Source of the DNA: Pseudomonas sp. 14P_8.1_Bac3
GTDB taxonomy: Bacteria; Pseudomonadota; Gammaproteobacteria; Pseudomonadales; Pseudomonadaceae
NCBI RefSeq assembly: GCF_025466085.1
Contig: NZ_JANLOD010000069.1
Location: 1-64,000, forward strand
Reading direction: 5' to 3'
Length of the DNA stretch: 64,000 nucleotides
In this document: one piece after another, positions 51,926 through 61,173 of the stretch
How the letters are laid out: every line of letters starts with the position of its first letter
How positions within the stretch are numbered: the first letter of the stretch is position 1
The notes under the pieces: model-generated
The model's database searches: none
Seen by the model: the letters and a program-made list of their open reading frames with translations, nothing else
Told to the model about the DNA's origin: nothing
Translations under genes and position numbers: made by a program

Positions 51926-54049
51926 TTATGCCCGCGCGTTGCGCTTGCGACGATTGATCAGCACCAGCGCAACGGCTGTGAACGCCACCACACCCCCGAC
52001 TTCAAGCCACTTCTTGTAAGGACGCAACGTCGCCCGGACCGGACTCAAGGCCTGGGTGACATAGCGCTTATCGGCGTTCTGGAAATCCGGATAAGGGCAT
52101 TGCTCGCCGAAGAAAACCGCCCAGTCGACGTAGGGGCCTTCTTTGACGTAGCGTTGATAAAAGGCACTTTTTTCTTCCTGGTCCGTGTTCCACCCCGTCG
52201 CCGCGCACAGCACCGCCGCGAAGGCCTGGCTGGTGTGCGGCAGATGATCGGCGGCGCGACTGGCCAAGGCATTGGCAACGTAACGGTAGTGATAACGCCG
52301 ATCGGGTTGCGCGGCGCTGGCCTGCTGACGCTTGACCTCATCTTCCGCCACCAGCGGCCCAACCTTGAGTTCGCTGCTTTCAAGGCTGTAATTGCCACCG
52401 AACGTGGCGTAATCCGGGGCCATCTCGTACCCCAGCAACTCCATCCCGTCGGAACGGGCCAGTGTCGCGGCGTTGAAGTAGGCGAAGGCGCGTTTGCTCG
52501 GCCACCATTTCGATTCGGCGTCGTGGCGCATTTCCCCGTACCACCTGGCCTTGTGTTGCAATGTTTCGCTGTCGAAGTACGCCGTCGCTTCGTCGTAACG
52601 TTCCTCACGCAGCAGCCGGCGTCCGAGTAGGTTGCGCAACTTCGCCGCCACCGGCAGTGGCACGTAGTTGTCGCGGTCCTGCTGAGTCAGCGCGGGTGGG
52701 GCCGGCACTTGCGTGTCGACGTACTGCTTGAGCTCATCGACGGTCAGCACACGCTCGGCCACGGTCGCAGCGTCGAGCCAGTAAATATCGTTGCTGCGAT
52801 AGAGCTGATCGAACGCCTGCAGGTAATCGCCGCGTTGCAGCGCCAGGATTGCGCTCTCGCCTTCGACTCGGCATTTGGGCTGCAGCGATTCGAAGGCCCA
52901 GTCCGGCGTGCGCCGCTCACCCCAGGATTCATCCTGCGGGAAGGCCTGGGCGGCTTTGGCATAAGCTGCGGCGGCAGCGGCTTTGTCGCCCTCGCGCATC
53001 GCCAGTTTGGCCCGCAGCCACCATGCGAGGCCGCCGTCGCCAGCGTGTTCGAGAAAAACCTTGGCGCTCGCGTAATCGCCCTGTTGATAGTTCATCGCGG
53101 CCAGTCGATCGGCGTTGTCCAGACTGCCGCGCGTGCTGGCTTGCAGCAACTTGATCAATTTTTGTTCATCAGGTGGTTGCTCACCAAATGACCAACCCAA
53201 GCGGCTGATCAGGGAAGCAGTCAGCAGTTGCTGCACCGCTTTGCCTTTGAGCAACACGGTCAGTTGCTCTTCGGGCATCGCCATCAGATCCGCCACCAAC
53301 AGTTTCAGCGAGGTGTAACCCACCGTTGAACCGTGGCGATTCTGCGTGGCGTAGAGTTCGATCGCGCTGTCCCAGTCGCCCGCGGTGCGGGCCACGCGTG
53401 CTTCTTCACCGAGGCTGGCGACGCCCAATTCCAGCGGGTCGCTGAAACCGTCGATGCTCAACTGTCGGGCCTGTTCGAAGGCCTTGCGCGATTGCGCCAG
53501 CAGGTCAGGTGTCGCCTGCGCTTCGGCGCTCAACGCAAACAACGCCCGGCCCAGCGAATACGCGGCCCAGGTGCTGCGCAACGCGCGTTGATCGGCCGGC
53601 AAGGCGAGCACTTTGCGGAAGTAGTCGGCGGCCAAACCGTGGTCACCGGCACTGAACGCCGCAGCGCCCGCCAGGTAGAGCCTGAGTTCGGACGGCAGGC
53701 TCGCGCCCTGCGCCTCCACCTGGTGCGCATCGGTCAAACCGCGCAACTGTTTGACCAGCGCCTGCTGCTCAGCGGTCAAGCCGTCCTGCTCGGCGGAGTC
53801 CCGCTGTTCTGCGTAATCAGTCGCTTCCATGCCGCCGTAGACCACGGCGGTGACGCTCTTCAGACCCGCAATCCCATGCCCGAGCCGATTGATCTCGAAG
53901 CGGAAATTGCCTTCCGGCAGTTCCGCCAGCGACTGGCCCCGGTTATCGAGCAGGCGCATGGGGAAATCCGGCCCGCAGGCCAATGCCGAACCCAGCGGTA
54001 AAGCGAGGCTCAGGCAGAGCAAATGGCGGGGCCAGTTACGGGTGAACAT
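51926..54049 (-). CDS. periplasmic TPR/Sel1-like protein with C-terminal membrane anchor
   Basis: 707 residues. Signal peptide MFTRNWPRHLLCLSLALPLG, cleaved before CGPDFP. Helical repeats (AGAAAFSAGDHGLAADYFRK, AAMNYQQGDYASAKVFLEHA, EERYDEATAYFDSETLQHKA) run through most of the length. A single C-terminal membrane helix (VGGVVAFTAVALVLI) is followed by RRKR. The family occurs in Pseudomonas without known function. The start at 54049 overlaps the stop of the DUF3142 gene by 14 bases, so the two are probably translated together and may form a complex at the cell envelope. Confidence 0.8.
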   Translation of the reverse strand: MFTRNWPRHLLCLSLALPLGSALACGPDFPMRLLDNRGQSLAELPEGNFRFEINRLGHGIAGLKSVTAVVYGGMEATDYAEQRDSAEQDGLTAEQQALVKQLRGLTDAHQVEAQGASLPSELRLYLAGAAAFSAGDHGLAADYFRKVLALPADQRALRSTWAAYSLGRALFALSAEAQATPDLLAQSRKAFEQARQLSIDGFSDPLELGVASLGEEARVARTAGDWDSAIELYATQNRHGSTVGYTSLKLLVADLMAMPEEQLTVLLKGKAVQQLLTASLISRLGWSFGEQPPDEQKLIKLLQASTRGSLDNADRLAAMNYQQGDYASAKVFLEHAGDGGLAWWLRAKLAMREGDKAAAAAAYAKAAQAFPQDESWGERRTPDWAFESLQPKCRVEGESAILALQRGDYLQAFDQLYRSNDIYWLDAATVAERVLTVDELKQYVDTQVPAPPALTQQDRDNYVPLPVAAKLRNLLGRRLLREERYDEATAYFDSETLQHKARWYGEMRHDAESKWWPSKRAFAYFNAATLARSDGMELLGYEMAPDYATFGGNYSLESSELKVGPLVAEDEVKRQQASAAQPDRRYHYRYVANALASRAADHLPHTSQAFAAVLCAATGWNTDQEEKSAFYQRYVKEGPYVDWAVFFGEQCPYPDFQNADKRYVTQALSPVRATLRPYKKWLEVGGVVAFTAVALVLINRRKRNARA

Positions 54050-55232
54050 TCGAACCTCCTTGATCAATATGTGTACAGCGCGCCCAACCGATGGCGCGCT
54101 GTCCGCCGGCTGGTATGCGTCCGTCGCGCAGGCGGGTGAAGGTAAGCAGATCCGGGCTTTGTTGCAATGCATAACCCGCCAGGGCATCGGCGCCATCACA
54201 GCCGCGCACCACGAGCGTCAAACGTCCGGGCCAAGCGCTGTCGAGGTTGCCTTGATTGCTGACGCTGATGTCATAGAGGCTGTCCTGCGCTGAGAGTGTC
54301 AGCGTCAGGCGACTGTCGAGGATATCGCCGCGAGCCACGGCGCCCAACGTGGCCAAGCTCCACGCCCGGCGATCATTGGCCAGTGGCAGGCGAAACCAGA
54401 TCAGCCCGGCCAGATGAGCCGGTGGATCGTTGCGTAACTCCCTGGCCAAGGTGCGCAGCTGCTGCGGGTCGGCCAGCAGTTCCCGGCGCTCGCCGCCACG
54501 CTCGATGGGCCCCTCGCTCTCCACCCGTGGCGCGCCATCTGACTGCGGCAGCAATGCCACGCCGTAGGCCGGCAGCGCCAGGTAGAAAGGTTTCGACGAG
54601 ATGCGGCTCCAGGCCTTCGCCCATTTTTCCGCCTGATTCGGGTCGAACAAGCCCTTGTGCGGGTCGCTTACCGCATGCACCTGCAGAACGCTGCTGTCGA
54701 CTGTGGATAACAATGCGGGCAGTTCGGGACTGTCGAGCCAGGCGGGTAAGGCGGTAATACTCAACGGCAGGGAGGCCGGCAGCTCTGCGCGCAGGTCGGT
54801 GAGAAATTTCCGATACGCCGGTAGCCGTGCAACACCGGCGTCGTGGTCGATTTCCACACCGGCGAGGGTCAACCCCTGCCCTTGCCAAGCGGCGAGCATC
54901 TGCTGGATCTGCGCGTTCACTTCGCCCTGATCCAGTGATTTGAGCTGGCCATCGAGGCGAATCACTGCGATCAACGGACGGCCATCTTGCTTGAGCAGCG
55001 TCGCGTCAATTCGTGCCCGGCTCCATCCCGCCTGGGGGAATGCCTGCAAGGCCAGTACCCGCAAGGTCGAGAAATCCGCGCGACTGCCTTTTAGCGCGGC
55101 TTCGTGGGCCGGCGTCCATTGCCGTTGCCAGATGTAGAGCTGCTGATCGAGCGGTGGCGCGTCCTGCCGTTCGCAACCCGTCAGCAGCGCCATCACCGTC
55201 AACAGGAACGACAGCCGAGCGAGAAAAACCAT
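54036..55232 (-). CDS. DUF3142 lipoprotein
   Basis: 398 residues. The lipoprotein signal ends in LLTGC with the lipidated cysteine at residue 20. The main domain has LYIWQRQWTPAHEAAL at its start, and LTLAGVEIDHDAGVARLPAY resembles TIM-barrel glycosidase-like strands, as expected for DUF3142. It overlaps the downstream TPR-type gene by 14 bases. Substrate unknown. Confidence 0.85.
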   Translation of the reverse strand: MVFLARLSFLLTVMALLTGCERQDAPPLDQQLYIWQRQWTPAHEAALKGSRADFSTLRVLALQAFPQAGWSRARIDATLLKQDGRPLIAVIRLDGQLKSLDQGEVNAQIQQMLAAWQGQGLTLAGVEIDHDAGVARLPAYRKFLTDLRAELPASLPLSITALPAWLDSPELPALLSTVDSSVLQVHAVSDPHKGLFDPNQAEKWAKAWSRISSKPFYLALPAYGVALLPQSDGAPRVESEGPIERGGERRELLADPQQLRTLARELRNDPPAHLAGLIWFRLPLANDRRAWSLATLGAVARGDILDSRLTLTLSAQDSLYDISVSNQGNLDSAWPGRLTLVVRGCDGADALAGYALQQSPDLLTFTRLRDGRIPAGGQRAIGWARCTHIDQGGSNVHP

Positions 55233-55274
55233 AAAGCATCCTTTAGGGCTGCTGGAGGCAGCGTCTGTCAGATG

Positions 55275-57308
55275 CTACAGGTCGAGCACCAAAGGCTGCG
55301 AGCCCTGGGCTGGAATCGCACAACAAATCAGGACATGCCCGTCATCCGGCATCTCCGCAGGAGGCTGTGGATAATTTACCTGGCCGCTGACCAGGCGCGT
55401 CTTGCAGGTTCCACAAGAACCCCCGCGACAGCTGAACTCCGGCTGCAGGCCACGGCTTTCCGCCAGCTCCAGCAAACTGCCGCCGTCGGGTTGCCAGCGA
55501 GCTTCCTTGGCCGAGCGCTGGAACACTACCGGCACCGACGTGCTGGCGGCGGGTGGTTGATCGATGACCACGGCGTCGGGGTCCGGCTGGCGGCGTAACG
55601 TCGAAGGACCAAAGGTTTCGGCATGAATCCGCGCATCGCGGATGTCCAGCTCCCGCAGGCTGTCGTACAAGCCTTGAGTAAAACCGCCCGGACCGCAAAG
55701 GACAAAATCCAGCTGATCGTAATCCTCCACCTCTTCAAGCGAAGTCCTGAGCAGCGCGGTGTCGATTCGGCCGGTCAGGTCAAAGTCTTCGCCCTCAAGA
55801 GCGTCCGATTCCGGCTGACTGAGCAGACGCAGCACACGCACCGCGTCACCGGCGTCCTCGAGCAAACGATCCAGCTCGCGGCGAAACGGTTGCTCCGCCA
55901 GCGTGCGTGAACTCTGGAAAAACCACGTAGGACGAATGTGCCGCGTGCGCAGGCCTTGATACACCACCTCCCGCAGCATCGACAGCACCGGCGTAATCCC
56001 GACCCCGGCCGCCAATAACACCAGCGGCCGGCGTTCATGCGGCGCCACCGTGAAGTGCCCTTGCGGCGCGCGGGCCTCCAGCAGATCACCCAACCGAATC
56101 TGTTCATGCAGGTGCGACGACACCCGCCCATCACGCTTCACGCTGATGCGGAAAAAGTCATCGGACGGCGCACTCGACAGGCTGTAAGTGCGGATGTGCA
56201 CCTCACCGCCAATGTGGAAGCGCAGTGGCAAATGCTGCCCTGCCTGGAACACCGGCAAGCCGATGCCGTCGGCCGGTTCCAGATAAATGGAGCGGATGTT
56301 CTGGCTCTCCGCTTCGATCCGTACCACCCGCAGTGGCCGCCAGCGATCACCCAGCGCCTGGGCTTGCAGCCGCGCATTGGCTTGCGTCCAGGTGCCGGTC
56401 AGCAAACTGGTGGGCGAGACGCCGTCAAAGCGCCAGCGCAGCGCCAACGCTGCAGGCCGGCGCACCACCCGCTCGACTTCAAATGTCCACAGCCGCTCCG
56501 CCCCTTGGAACGCTTCGATTTGCGGGCCTTCAAGAATGACTTCGGTGCGACCGCTGAGGTGCAGCAGATCGCCCGAGTTGAAATCGATAAACAGCAAACC
56601 CGCCCGTGGATTGAGCAGAAGATTGCCCAAGGTATTGAAGAACAGGTTGCCGGCGAAGTCCGGAATGGTCAGGCGATTGCCCTCCACCTGTACGAAACCG
56701 GATTGACCACCGCGGTGCGAAACGTCCACCGAACGCTTGCCGTCGACATCCGCATAACTGGCGACGAAAAACGTGTCGGCTGCAGTGATCACGGCTTTGG
56801 CCGCGTCGTCCAGGCGGTTGAGGTGTTGCGCGATACGCGTGGCAGGATCCGCCAAAGGCACTGAGCGAAACTGCCGCAACTGAATGTATTGCGGGCAGTT
56901 GCCGAAGGATTGCTCGACTGTCACCTCAAAACCCTTTTCGGTCAGGGCTCCGACACGACCATTGAGCCGGTTGCGGCGCCGCGTGTGCAGTTCAATTCCC
57001 AGCAATCCGATCGCTGCGCCATCGCTCAGTTGTGCGGGGTCATCTGCTCCCGGCAGGCTATTGAACTGCAGCGCCGTCGGCTCGGGCGAAGCAACGAAAC
57101 CCGGTGCGCCTTCGAGCACACTGGCCCACGGATGACCCTCGGCATCCACCGCGCCGTACAGCATGAACGGCAGTTGCCTATAGAACGCGCGGTGCTGGTC
57201 CGGCATCTCGCTGCGAATCACCCTACGGCCGAGCGTCTCCATTCGCTCGCCAACGCCGACGTGTGCCTGCAACTGTTTCTCGCCTGCATGCCAAGGTGAA
57301 CGGTCCAT
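55275..57308 (-). CDS. PNPOx-like / ferredoxin reductase / 2Fe-2S ferredoxin fusion oxidoreductase
   Basis: 677 residues with three modules. About 20-330 is a pyridoxamine-phosphate-oxidase-like split barrel (TRIAQHLNRLDDAAKAVITA, DVSHRGGQSGFVQVEGNRLT). About 335-575 is an FNR-type FAD/NAD(P)H domain (HIRTYSLSSAPSDDFFRIS, LVLLAAGVGITPVLSMLREV, VLCGPGGFTQGLYDSL). The C-terminal 85 residues are a plant-type ferredoxin with cysteines in SCRGGSCGTC and LICC. Electrons would flow from NAD(P)H through FAD to the 2Fe-2S cluster; the acceptor is unknown. The start at 57308 (MDRSPWHAGEKQL) matches the family; 213 upstream bases are open but overlap promoter and gst sequence. Confidence 0.9.
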   Translation of the reverse strand: MDRSPWHAGEKQLQAHVGVGERMETLGRRVIRSEMPDQHRAFYRQLPFMLYGAVDAEGHPWASVLEGAPGFVASPEPTALQFNSLPGADDPAQLSDGAAIGLLGIELHTRRRNRLNGRVGALTEKGFEVTVEQSFGNCPQYIQLRQFRSVPLADPATRIAQHLNRLDDAAKAVITAADTFFVASYADVDGKRSVDVSHRGGQSGFVQVEGNRLTIPDFAGNLFFNTLGNLLLNPRAGLLFIDFNSGDLLHLSGRTEVILEGPQIEAFQGAERLWTFEVERVVRRPAALALRWRFDGVSPTSLLTGTWTQANARLQAQALGDRWRPLRVVRIEAESQNIRSIYLEPADGIGLPVFQAGQHLPLRFHIGGEVHIRTYSLSSAPSDDFFRISVKRDGRVSSHLHEQIRLGDLLEARAPQGHFTVAPHERRPLVLLAAGVGITPVLSMLREVVYQGLRTRHIRPTWFFQSSRTLAEQPFRRELDRLLEDAGDAVRVLRLLSQPESDALEGEDFDLTGRIDTALLRTSLEEVEDYDQLDFVLCGPGGFTQGLYDSLRELDIRDARIHAETFGPSTLRRQPDPDAVVIDQPPAASTSVPVVFQRSAKEARWQPDGGSLLELAESRGLQPEFSCRGGSCGTCKTRLVSGQVNYPQPPAEMPDDGHVLICCAIPAQGSQPLVLDL

Positions 57309-57369
57309 AACGGCTTCTCCCCGCGCCATCGCGCAGTGTAAAGGGCCCGAGCGTGTCGGGCCGCGAGCA

Positions 57370-57996
57370 TCAGGCAGTGGTTTGCAGGCCGGCGACAGTG
57401 CGCGGCATGCCGACAAACCCTGGCAAGGCTTCGATCCGCGCCAGCCAGGCGCGCACGTTGGCGTAATCGTCGAGCGAGACATTGCCTTCAGGCGCGTGGG
57501 CGATGTAGCTGTAGGCGGCAACGTCGGCGATGGTCGGTTCGCTGCCGGCCAGATAAGCCGATTCGGTCAGTTCCTGATCGATCAGTTTGAGCCAGGTGTG
57601 AGCGTAAGCGATCGTCTCTTCGGCGTTGTAAGGTGCGCCGAAGACAGTGATCAGCCTTGCCCGGCCAGGACCGAAGGCAATCGGCCCGGCGGCCACGGAC
57701 AACCAGCGCTGAACCTTTGCCGCACCGACCGCATCGGTTGGCAGCCAGCGGCCGTTGCCGTATTTCTGCGCCAGGTACACCAGGATGGCGTTGGAGTCGG
57801 CCAGCACCACGCCTTGATCATCGATGGCCGGCACCTGTCCGAACGGGTTGATCGCGAGGAAGTTCGGCTGCTTGTGGGCCCCCTTGGCCAGATCGACAAA
57901 GATCAACTCGGTCGGCAGTTGCAGCAGGGACAGCATCAGTTCCACACGGTGCGCATGGCCGGAACGTGGGAAGTTGTAGAGTTTGATCGCTTGCAT
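57370..57996 (-). CDS. glutathione S-transferase
   Basis: 208 residues. N-terminal thioredoxin-like domain with KLYNFPRSGHAHRVELMLSL, the cis-proline in FGQVPAIDD and the glutathione-binding DSNAILVYLAQKYG. C-terminal helical domain with AGSEPTIADVAAYSYIAHAP. Same strand as the LysR gene upstream (131 bp gap), which may control it. Confidence 0.92.
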   Translation of the reverse strand: MQAIKLYNFPRSGHAHRVELMLSLLQLPTELIFVDLAKGAHKQPNFLAINPFGQVPAIDDQGVVLADSNAILVYLAQKYGNGRWLPTDAVGAAKVQRWLSVAAGPIAFGPGRARLITVFGAPYNAEETIAYAHTWLKLIDQELTESAYLAGSEPTIADVAAYSYIAHAPEGNVSLDDYANVRAWLARIEALPGFVGMPRTVAGLQTTA

Positions 57997-58127
57997 GGTC
58001 GGGCTCCGCTGATGGGTGGCGCTGTTCAGGACAGATCAGCACCGATGGCCGCTATCTTCCACCCGCAACCAAAACAACAGAATAACCAGCAAACGCAATC
58101 AATTATTTCAGTTTTAGCAATAACCGC

Positions 58128-59030
58128 TCAGCGCTGCAATGCCGGGTGTACCCGCAACGCGTTCGCCGTGAAGTCGACAAAACTGCGAATCCGCGCCGGC
58201 GCGTTGCGCCCGCCCTGGTATACGACGTGGATCGGCAGGGGCGGCAGTTCAAAGTCGGCCAGGACGATTTCCAGTTCGCCGGAGGCGACTTTGCTGGCGA
58301 CCTGATAAGACAGAACACGGGTGAATCCCAGCCCCAGGCACGCAGCGTTGATCGCTGCCTGATTCGCCGTGACCACCAGCCGTGGTTCAGGGCGAACGCT
58401 AAGGGGTTCGCCAGCCTCCTGAAAAGGCCAGTTTCGCAGCTGACCGATCGCAGACGTCGCTATCACCGGTGCACGGGCCAGCTCCTGTGGATGTGCCGGC
58501 CGGCCCTGTAGGTCGAGAAACGATGGACAAGCGCAGATCACCCGCCGCACCACGCCCACACGGATCGCGTGCTGGTTACTGTCCGGCAACTCGCCGATGC
58601 GCACCGCCACATCAATCCCCTCCTCGATCATGCTCACCACGCGATCGACCAGTAAGCCGTTAATGCTGACCTCCGGAAACTGGCTCAGGTAACTCACCAT
58701 GACCGGCGTAACAAACAACTCGCCAAACATGACGGGCGCCGTGATCGTCAGTTGCCCACGGGGTGCGGCATGACTGCCCGCGGCCGAATCTTCCGCTTCC
58801 TGCACCTCGGCAAGAATTCTCCGACAGTCCTCCAGAAATCGCTGACCGGCTTCGCTCAAATGCACGCTGCGCGTGGTGCGCGTTAGTAACGGGGTGCCAA
58901 TGCGCTTCTCCAAGGCTGCCACTGCACGAGTAACGCTGGCCGCCGAAAGACCCAGACGTCGCGCTGCCGTTGAAAAACCCTGATCCTGGGCGACAGCAGC
59001 GAACACCTGCATTTCCTGAAATCGGTCCAC
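58128..59030 (-). CDS. LysR-family regulator
   Basis: 300 residues. HTH at the N-terminus: MDRFQEMQVFAAVAQDQGFS, then LSAASVTRAVAALEKRIGTP. The effector domain contains GQLTITAPVMFGELFVTPVM and SINGLLVDRVVSMIEEGIDV, typical of the DmlR/CrgA-like group. It is the last core gene before the accessory island that begins about 55 bases upstream of its start codon. Confidence 0.9.
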   Translation of the reverse strand: MDRFQEMQVFAAVAQDQGFSTAARRLGLSAASVTRAVAALEKRIGTPLLTRTTRSVHLSEAGQRFLEDCRRILAEVQEAEDSAAGSHAAPRGQLTITAPVMFGELFVTPVMVSYLSQFPEVSINGLLVDRVVSMIEEGIDVAVRIGELPDSNQHAIRVGVVRRVICACPSFLDLQGRPAHPQELARAPVIATSAIGQLRNWPFQEAGEPLSVRPEPRLVVTANQAAINAACLGLGFTRVLSYQVASKVASGELEIVLADFELPPLPIHVVYQGGRNAPARIRSFVDFTANALRVHPALQR

Positions 59031-59052
59031 TGGATACGCCCTCGATTCGGAT

Positions 59053-59083
59053 AAAAAAATCGCAACCGGAGGCTGCGATTTTT
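59053..59083. terminator. symmetrical terminator hairpin at the core/island border
   Basis: AAAAATCGCA-(9 bases)-TGCGATTTTT, with A/T tracts on both sides, so it can act on either strand. It separates the LysR gene from the island to the right. Confidence 0.65.
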
Positions 59084-59085
59084 AT

Positions 59086-59238
59086 TGTTGTGAACAAGAA
59101 ATAAAGATTGTCACAGATCCTCAAGGATTTCGCGGTCTCCAGGAAGGACTTGACGATACGCATCGAAAATAAAGGTTGTCACAAAAATCGATACCCACAA
59201 AATATAGGGACGACTGCGATAAATAAAGGTTGTCACAG
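59086..59238 (+). mobile_element. putative end of a Tn7/Tn5053-type element: TGT end with three direct repeats
   Basis: The 17-bp motif AAATAAAGGTTGTCACA is repeated at 59099-59115 (one mismatch, AAAGATTG), 59167-59183 and 59221-59237, all in one orientation, with spacings of 68 and 54 bases. A TGTTGTGAAC sequence at 59086 starts 13 bases before the first repeat. Ordered transposase-binding repeats next to a 5'-TGT end are typical of TnsB/TniA-type elements. The genes beyond are accessory. No transposase is inside the window, so the call rests on end structure alone. Confidence 0.45.
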
Positions 59239-59514
59239 GCGATGTAAAAGATACGAAGATCTCAAAGGGGGCCCGAAAAAATTTCAGGGCACCGGGCTAT
59301 GATGTGATAGCCGAGTGGCCGTTTTTAGGAGGGTCGAGGGATATGACCAGAACGATCGAAGCAGTAATGCACTTGTCGGTCATGCAAAGGAATCGTGTTA
59401 AGCGACGCTGGCATACCCCCAGCTGAATATCGCGACGAACGGCTGCACGAATTGGCACATCGGCAAAATGACAGCGAAGGAAGCATGCAAGTCGGAGTTG
59501 GGGCAATGGCTCGT
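59239..59514. other. region without a convincing gene
   Basis: A 27-codon frame (59343-59426) has a good RBS (AGGAGGGTCGAGGGAT) but no recognisable product. It is followed by other short frames that all stop before 59515. It may be the remains of a gene at the island edge. Confidence 0.5.
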
Positions 59515-60789
59515 CTAGAAAGTCTTCATTGGTTCGTCAATGGAGCGGATGCGGAAGCAGTCGTCGCAAAGTCGACACGTCCCAGGCCCAGCCGGTGGAA
59601 CACTCAAGAGGACATAATCGCAGACTGGCTCGTCTGCACAGACAGTGCACACATCCAAACTTCCGGCTACCCGGATGGCCGCTTCCGTCATCGCAGCCTG
59701 CTTTGGGTCCCACTCGCGCAGCGAAGCGAACCATTCCGGCGTGTGCGGACGAATCAGTGTGCGAGGCTCGGGCTCAAGCATCCCTTTACGCTCAAGCCAA
59801 GTAGTTGCCGCCCTAATGCGACGAGCATGTAGCTGAGTCAAAAGCTCGTACAGCTCTATTTTTAGAGTGAAATATTGGCGCGGATGCAATGCGTTCAAGG
59901 TCACGTAGCCCGCATGGTTCAGGACAAAACGGTTTCGCCCTAACTTCTCGCCTACCAGCAGCTCTTCACAGTATCTCTGCTTGTGCTCCGCCGAGCTTTC
60001 GGATCCCTCCATGAAGGCAACGTGATACTGCCAAGCATTCCTTTCAAACTCATCCTTCCAAAGTTCCAGATACCTTGAAGTTCTAAGAGCTTGTACTAGG
60101 TGATCATCTGCCTCCTGATGGTCCACTAGGTAAGCATTAATGTCGTTGAGTGATTCAATCTCAGAGGACAACTCTCGGGCTTCCCGAAGCAGGGCATTGG
60201 TTGAATCCCGCATAGCCTGAACGTGATCAATATCTTCACGCCAGTGAGCCTCTTCTTCCGCATTAAGATCTCTAAGCACGTTAGGAATCTCAAAAAGCGC
60301 AGCGCTATTCAGTAACTCCCCTGGATGGCAAAAGTCTGCATCCGACACTAGGTTTGCACCGGCCCTTTGATAAGCCTGCGCGACCAATCGCGAGCAGAAC
60401 TGCCTCCGACCGGCCACAAAACCAGCCAACACGCTCTTAGCGGCGCCGGTCTTGGTATATCGAGTACCAACCGCAGCTCTGGCGAAGGTGATAACAGAGT
60501 GCAGTTGGTCAATAGTCAGGGGCACAACCGGCCGAAGAACGTGCCCAGCGCAGCCTGGCTCAAGAATCAGCCGCTCGAGATTGCGTGCATGAACACCGTC
60601 ACCAGTAGAATCGATCACACTCGACTTCCCCACACAAATCATAGCGTGAGAGATGTCCGCGCCGATGGCCTTACGAATCGTTTTGCTCATGGGTTCGGGC
60701 GTGGTTGTTAGTACGATATCTCCGAGTTCAATGAGGTCGGAGACAAACACCCGAGGCCTCAGTTTCAATTCATTCATCTCGCCTTCCAT
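59515..60789 (-). CDS. permuted-papain (YiiX/NlpC-P60-like) protein with six-cysteine tail
   Basis: 424 residues. Residues about 20-150 carry the permuted papain pattern: GDIVLTTT (23-30), the catalytic histidine in ADISHAMICVG (H48), and the catalytic cysteine in RRQFCSRLVAQAYQRAG (C132). About 170-240 is a charged helical, probably coiled-coil part. The tail has C381-xx-C384, C390 and C405-xx-C408-xx-C411, a likely zinc ribbon. There is no signal peptide, so it acts in the cytoplasm on peptide, lipid or amide bonds. RBS AGGAG is 11 bases before the ATG. Accessory island gene; a defence or effector role is inferred only from context. Confidence 0.72.
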   Translation of the reverse strand: MEGEMNELKLRPRVFVSDLIELGDIVLTTTPEPMSKTIRKAIGADISHAMICVGKSSVIDSTGDGVHARNLERLILEPGCAGHVLRPVVPLTIDQLHSVITFARAAVGTRYTKTGAAKSVLAGFVAGRRQFCSRLVAQAYQRAGANLVSDADFCHPGELLNSAALFEIPNVLRDLNAEEEAHWREDIDHVQAMRDSTNALLREARELSSEIESLNDINAYLVDHQEADDHLVQALRTSRYLELWKDEFERNAWQYHVAFMEGSESSAEHKQRYCEELLVGEKLGRNRFVLNHAGYVTLNALHPRQYFTLKIELYELLTQLHARRIRAATTWLERKGMLEPEPRTLIRPHTPEWFASLREWDPKQAAMTEAAIRVAGSLDVCTVCADEPVCDYVLLSVPPAGPGTCRLCDDCFRIRSIDEPMKTF

Positions 60790-61173
60790 ATTGAATAGTA
60801 CTCCTGTGCAGGTACTGAATGATGGATATCGGTGGCAGCTATGCCCCTGCCAAATGATATTGAATCGGTTCTCGGGTAGGTTTTCTCAGTCGAGTATAGG
60901 CAGCATTCAGCGACGTTGATCAGCGTCCTACATTCACCCTGGCTCGTCATTTCTCAGATTCCTGGTGGCCGGTATCCGGGTTTCATGAGCAGCGTTTGCG
61001 GTCTCCGCATAACCTGTCATCAATACCCTATTGTGACGCTTTCACAGGAAACCAATTTTTACCGTCGCTACAGCCCTTATAAAACAAGGGCCTCAGCGAA
61101 GGTCTAAAACAGCTCTACTGACCTTGTTTACAAGAGGTATAAATAGCGCAGTGTGACATTGGAGGTGAAACAC
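60790..61173. other. 384-bp divergent intergenic region
   Basis: No gene is seen. It holds the promoters of two divergent island genes and a weak hairpin GCCCTT/AAGGGC (61073-61091). Confidence 0.5.

Noticed and set aside
59099..59237. CRISPR array
   Set aside because: Three 17-bp repeats with unequal spacing (68 and 54 bases) are too short and irregular, and no cas genes are near.
59099..59237. Plasmid-type iterons/origin
   Set aside because: No Rep gene or partition genes are seen nearby and the location is chromosomal; the transposon-end reading fits the border better.
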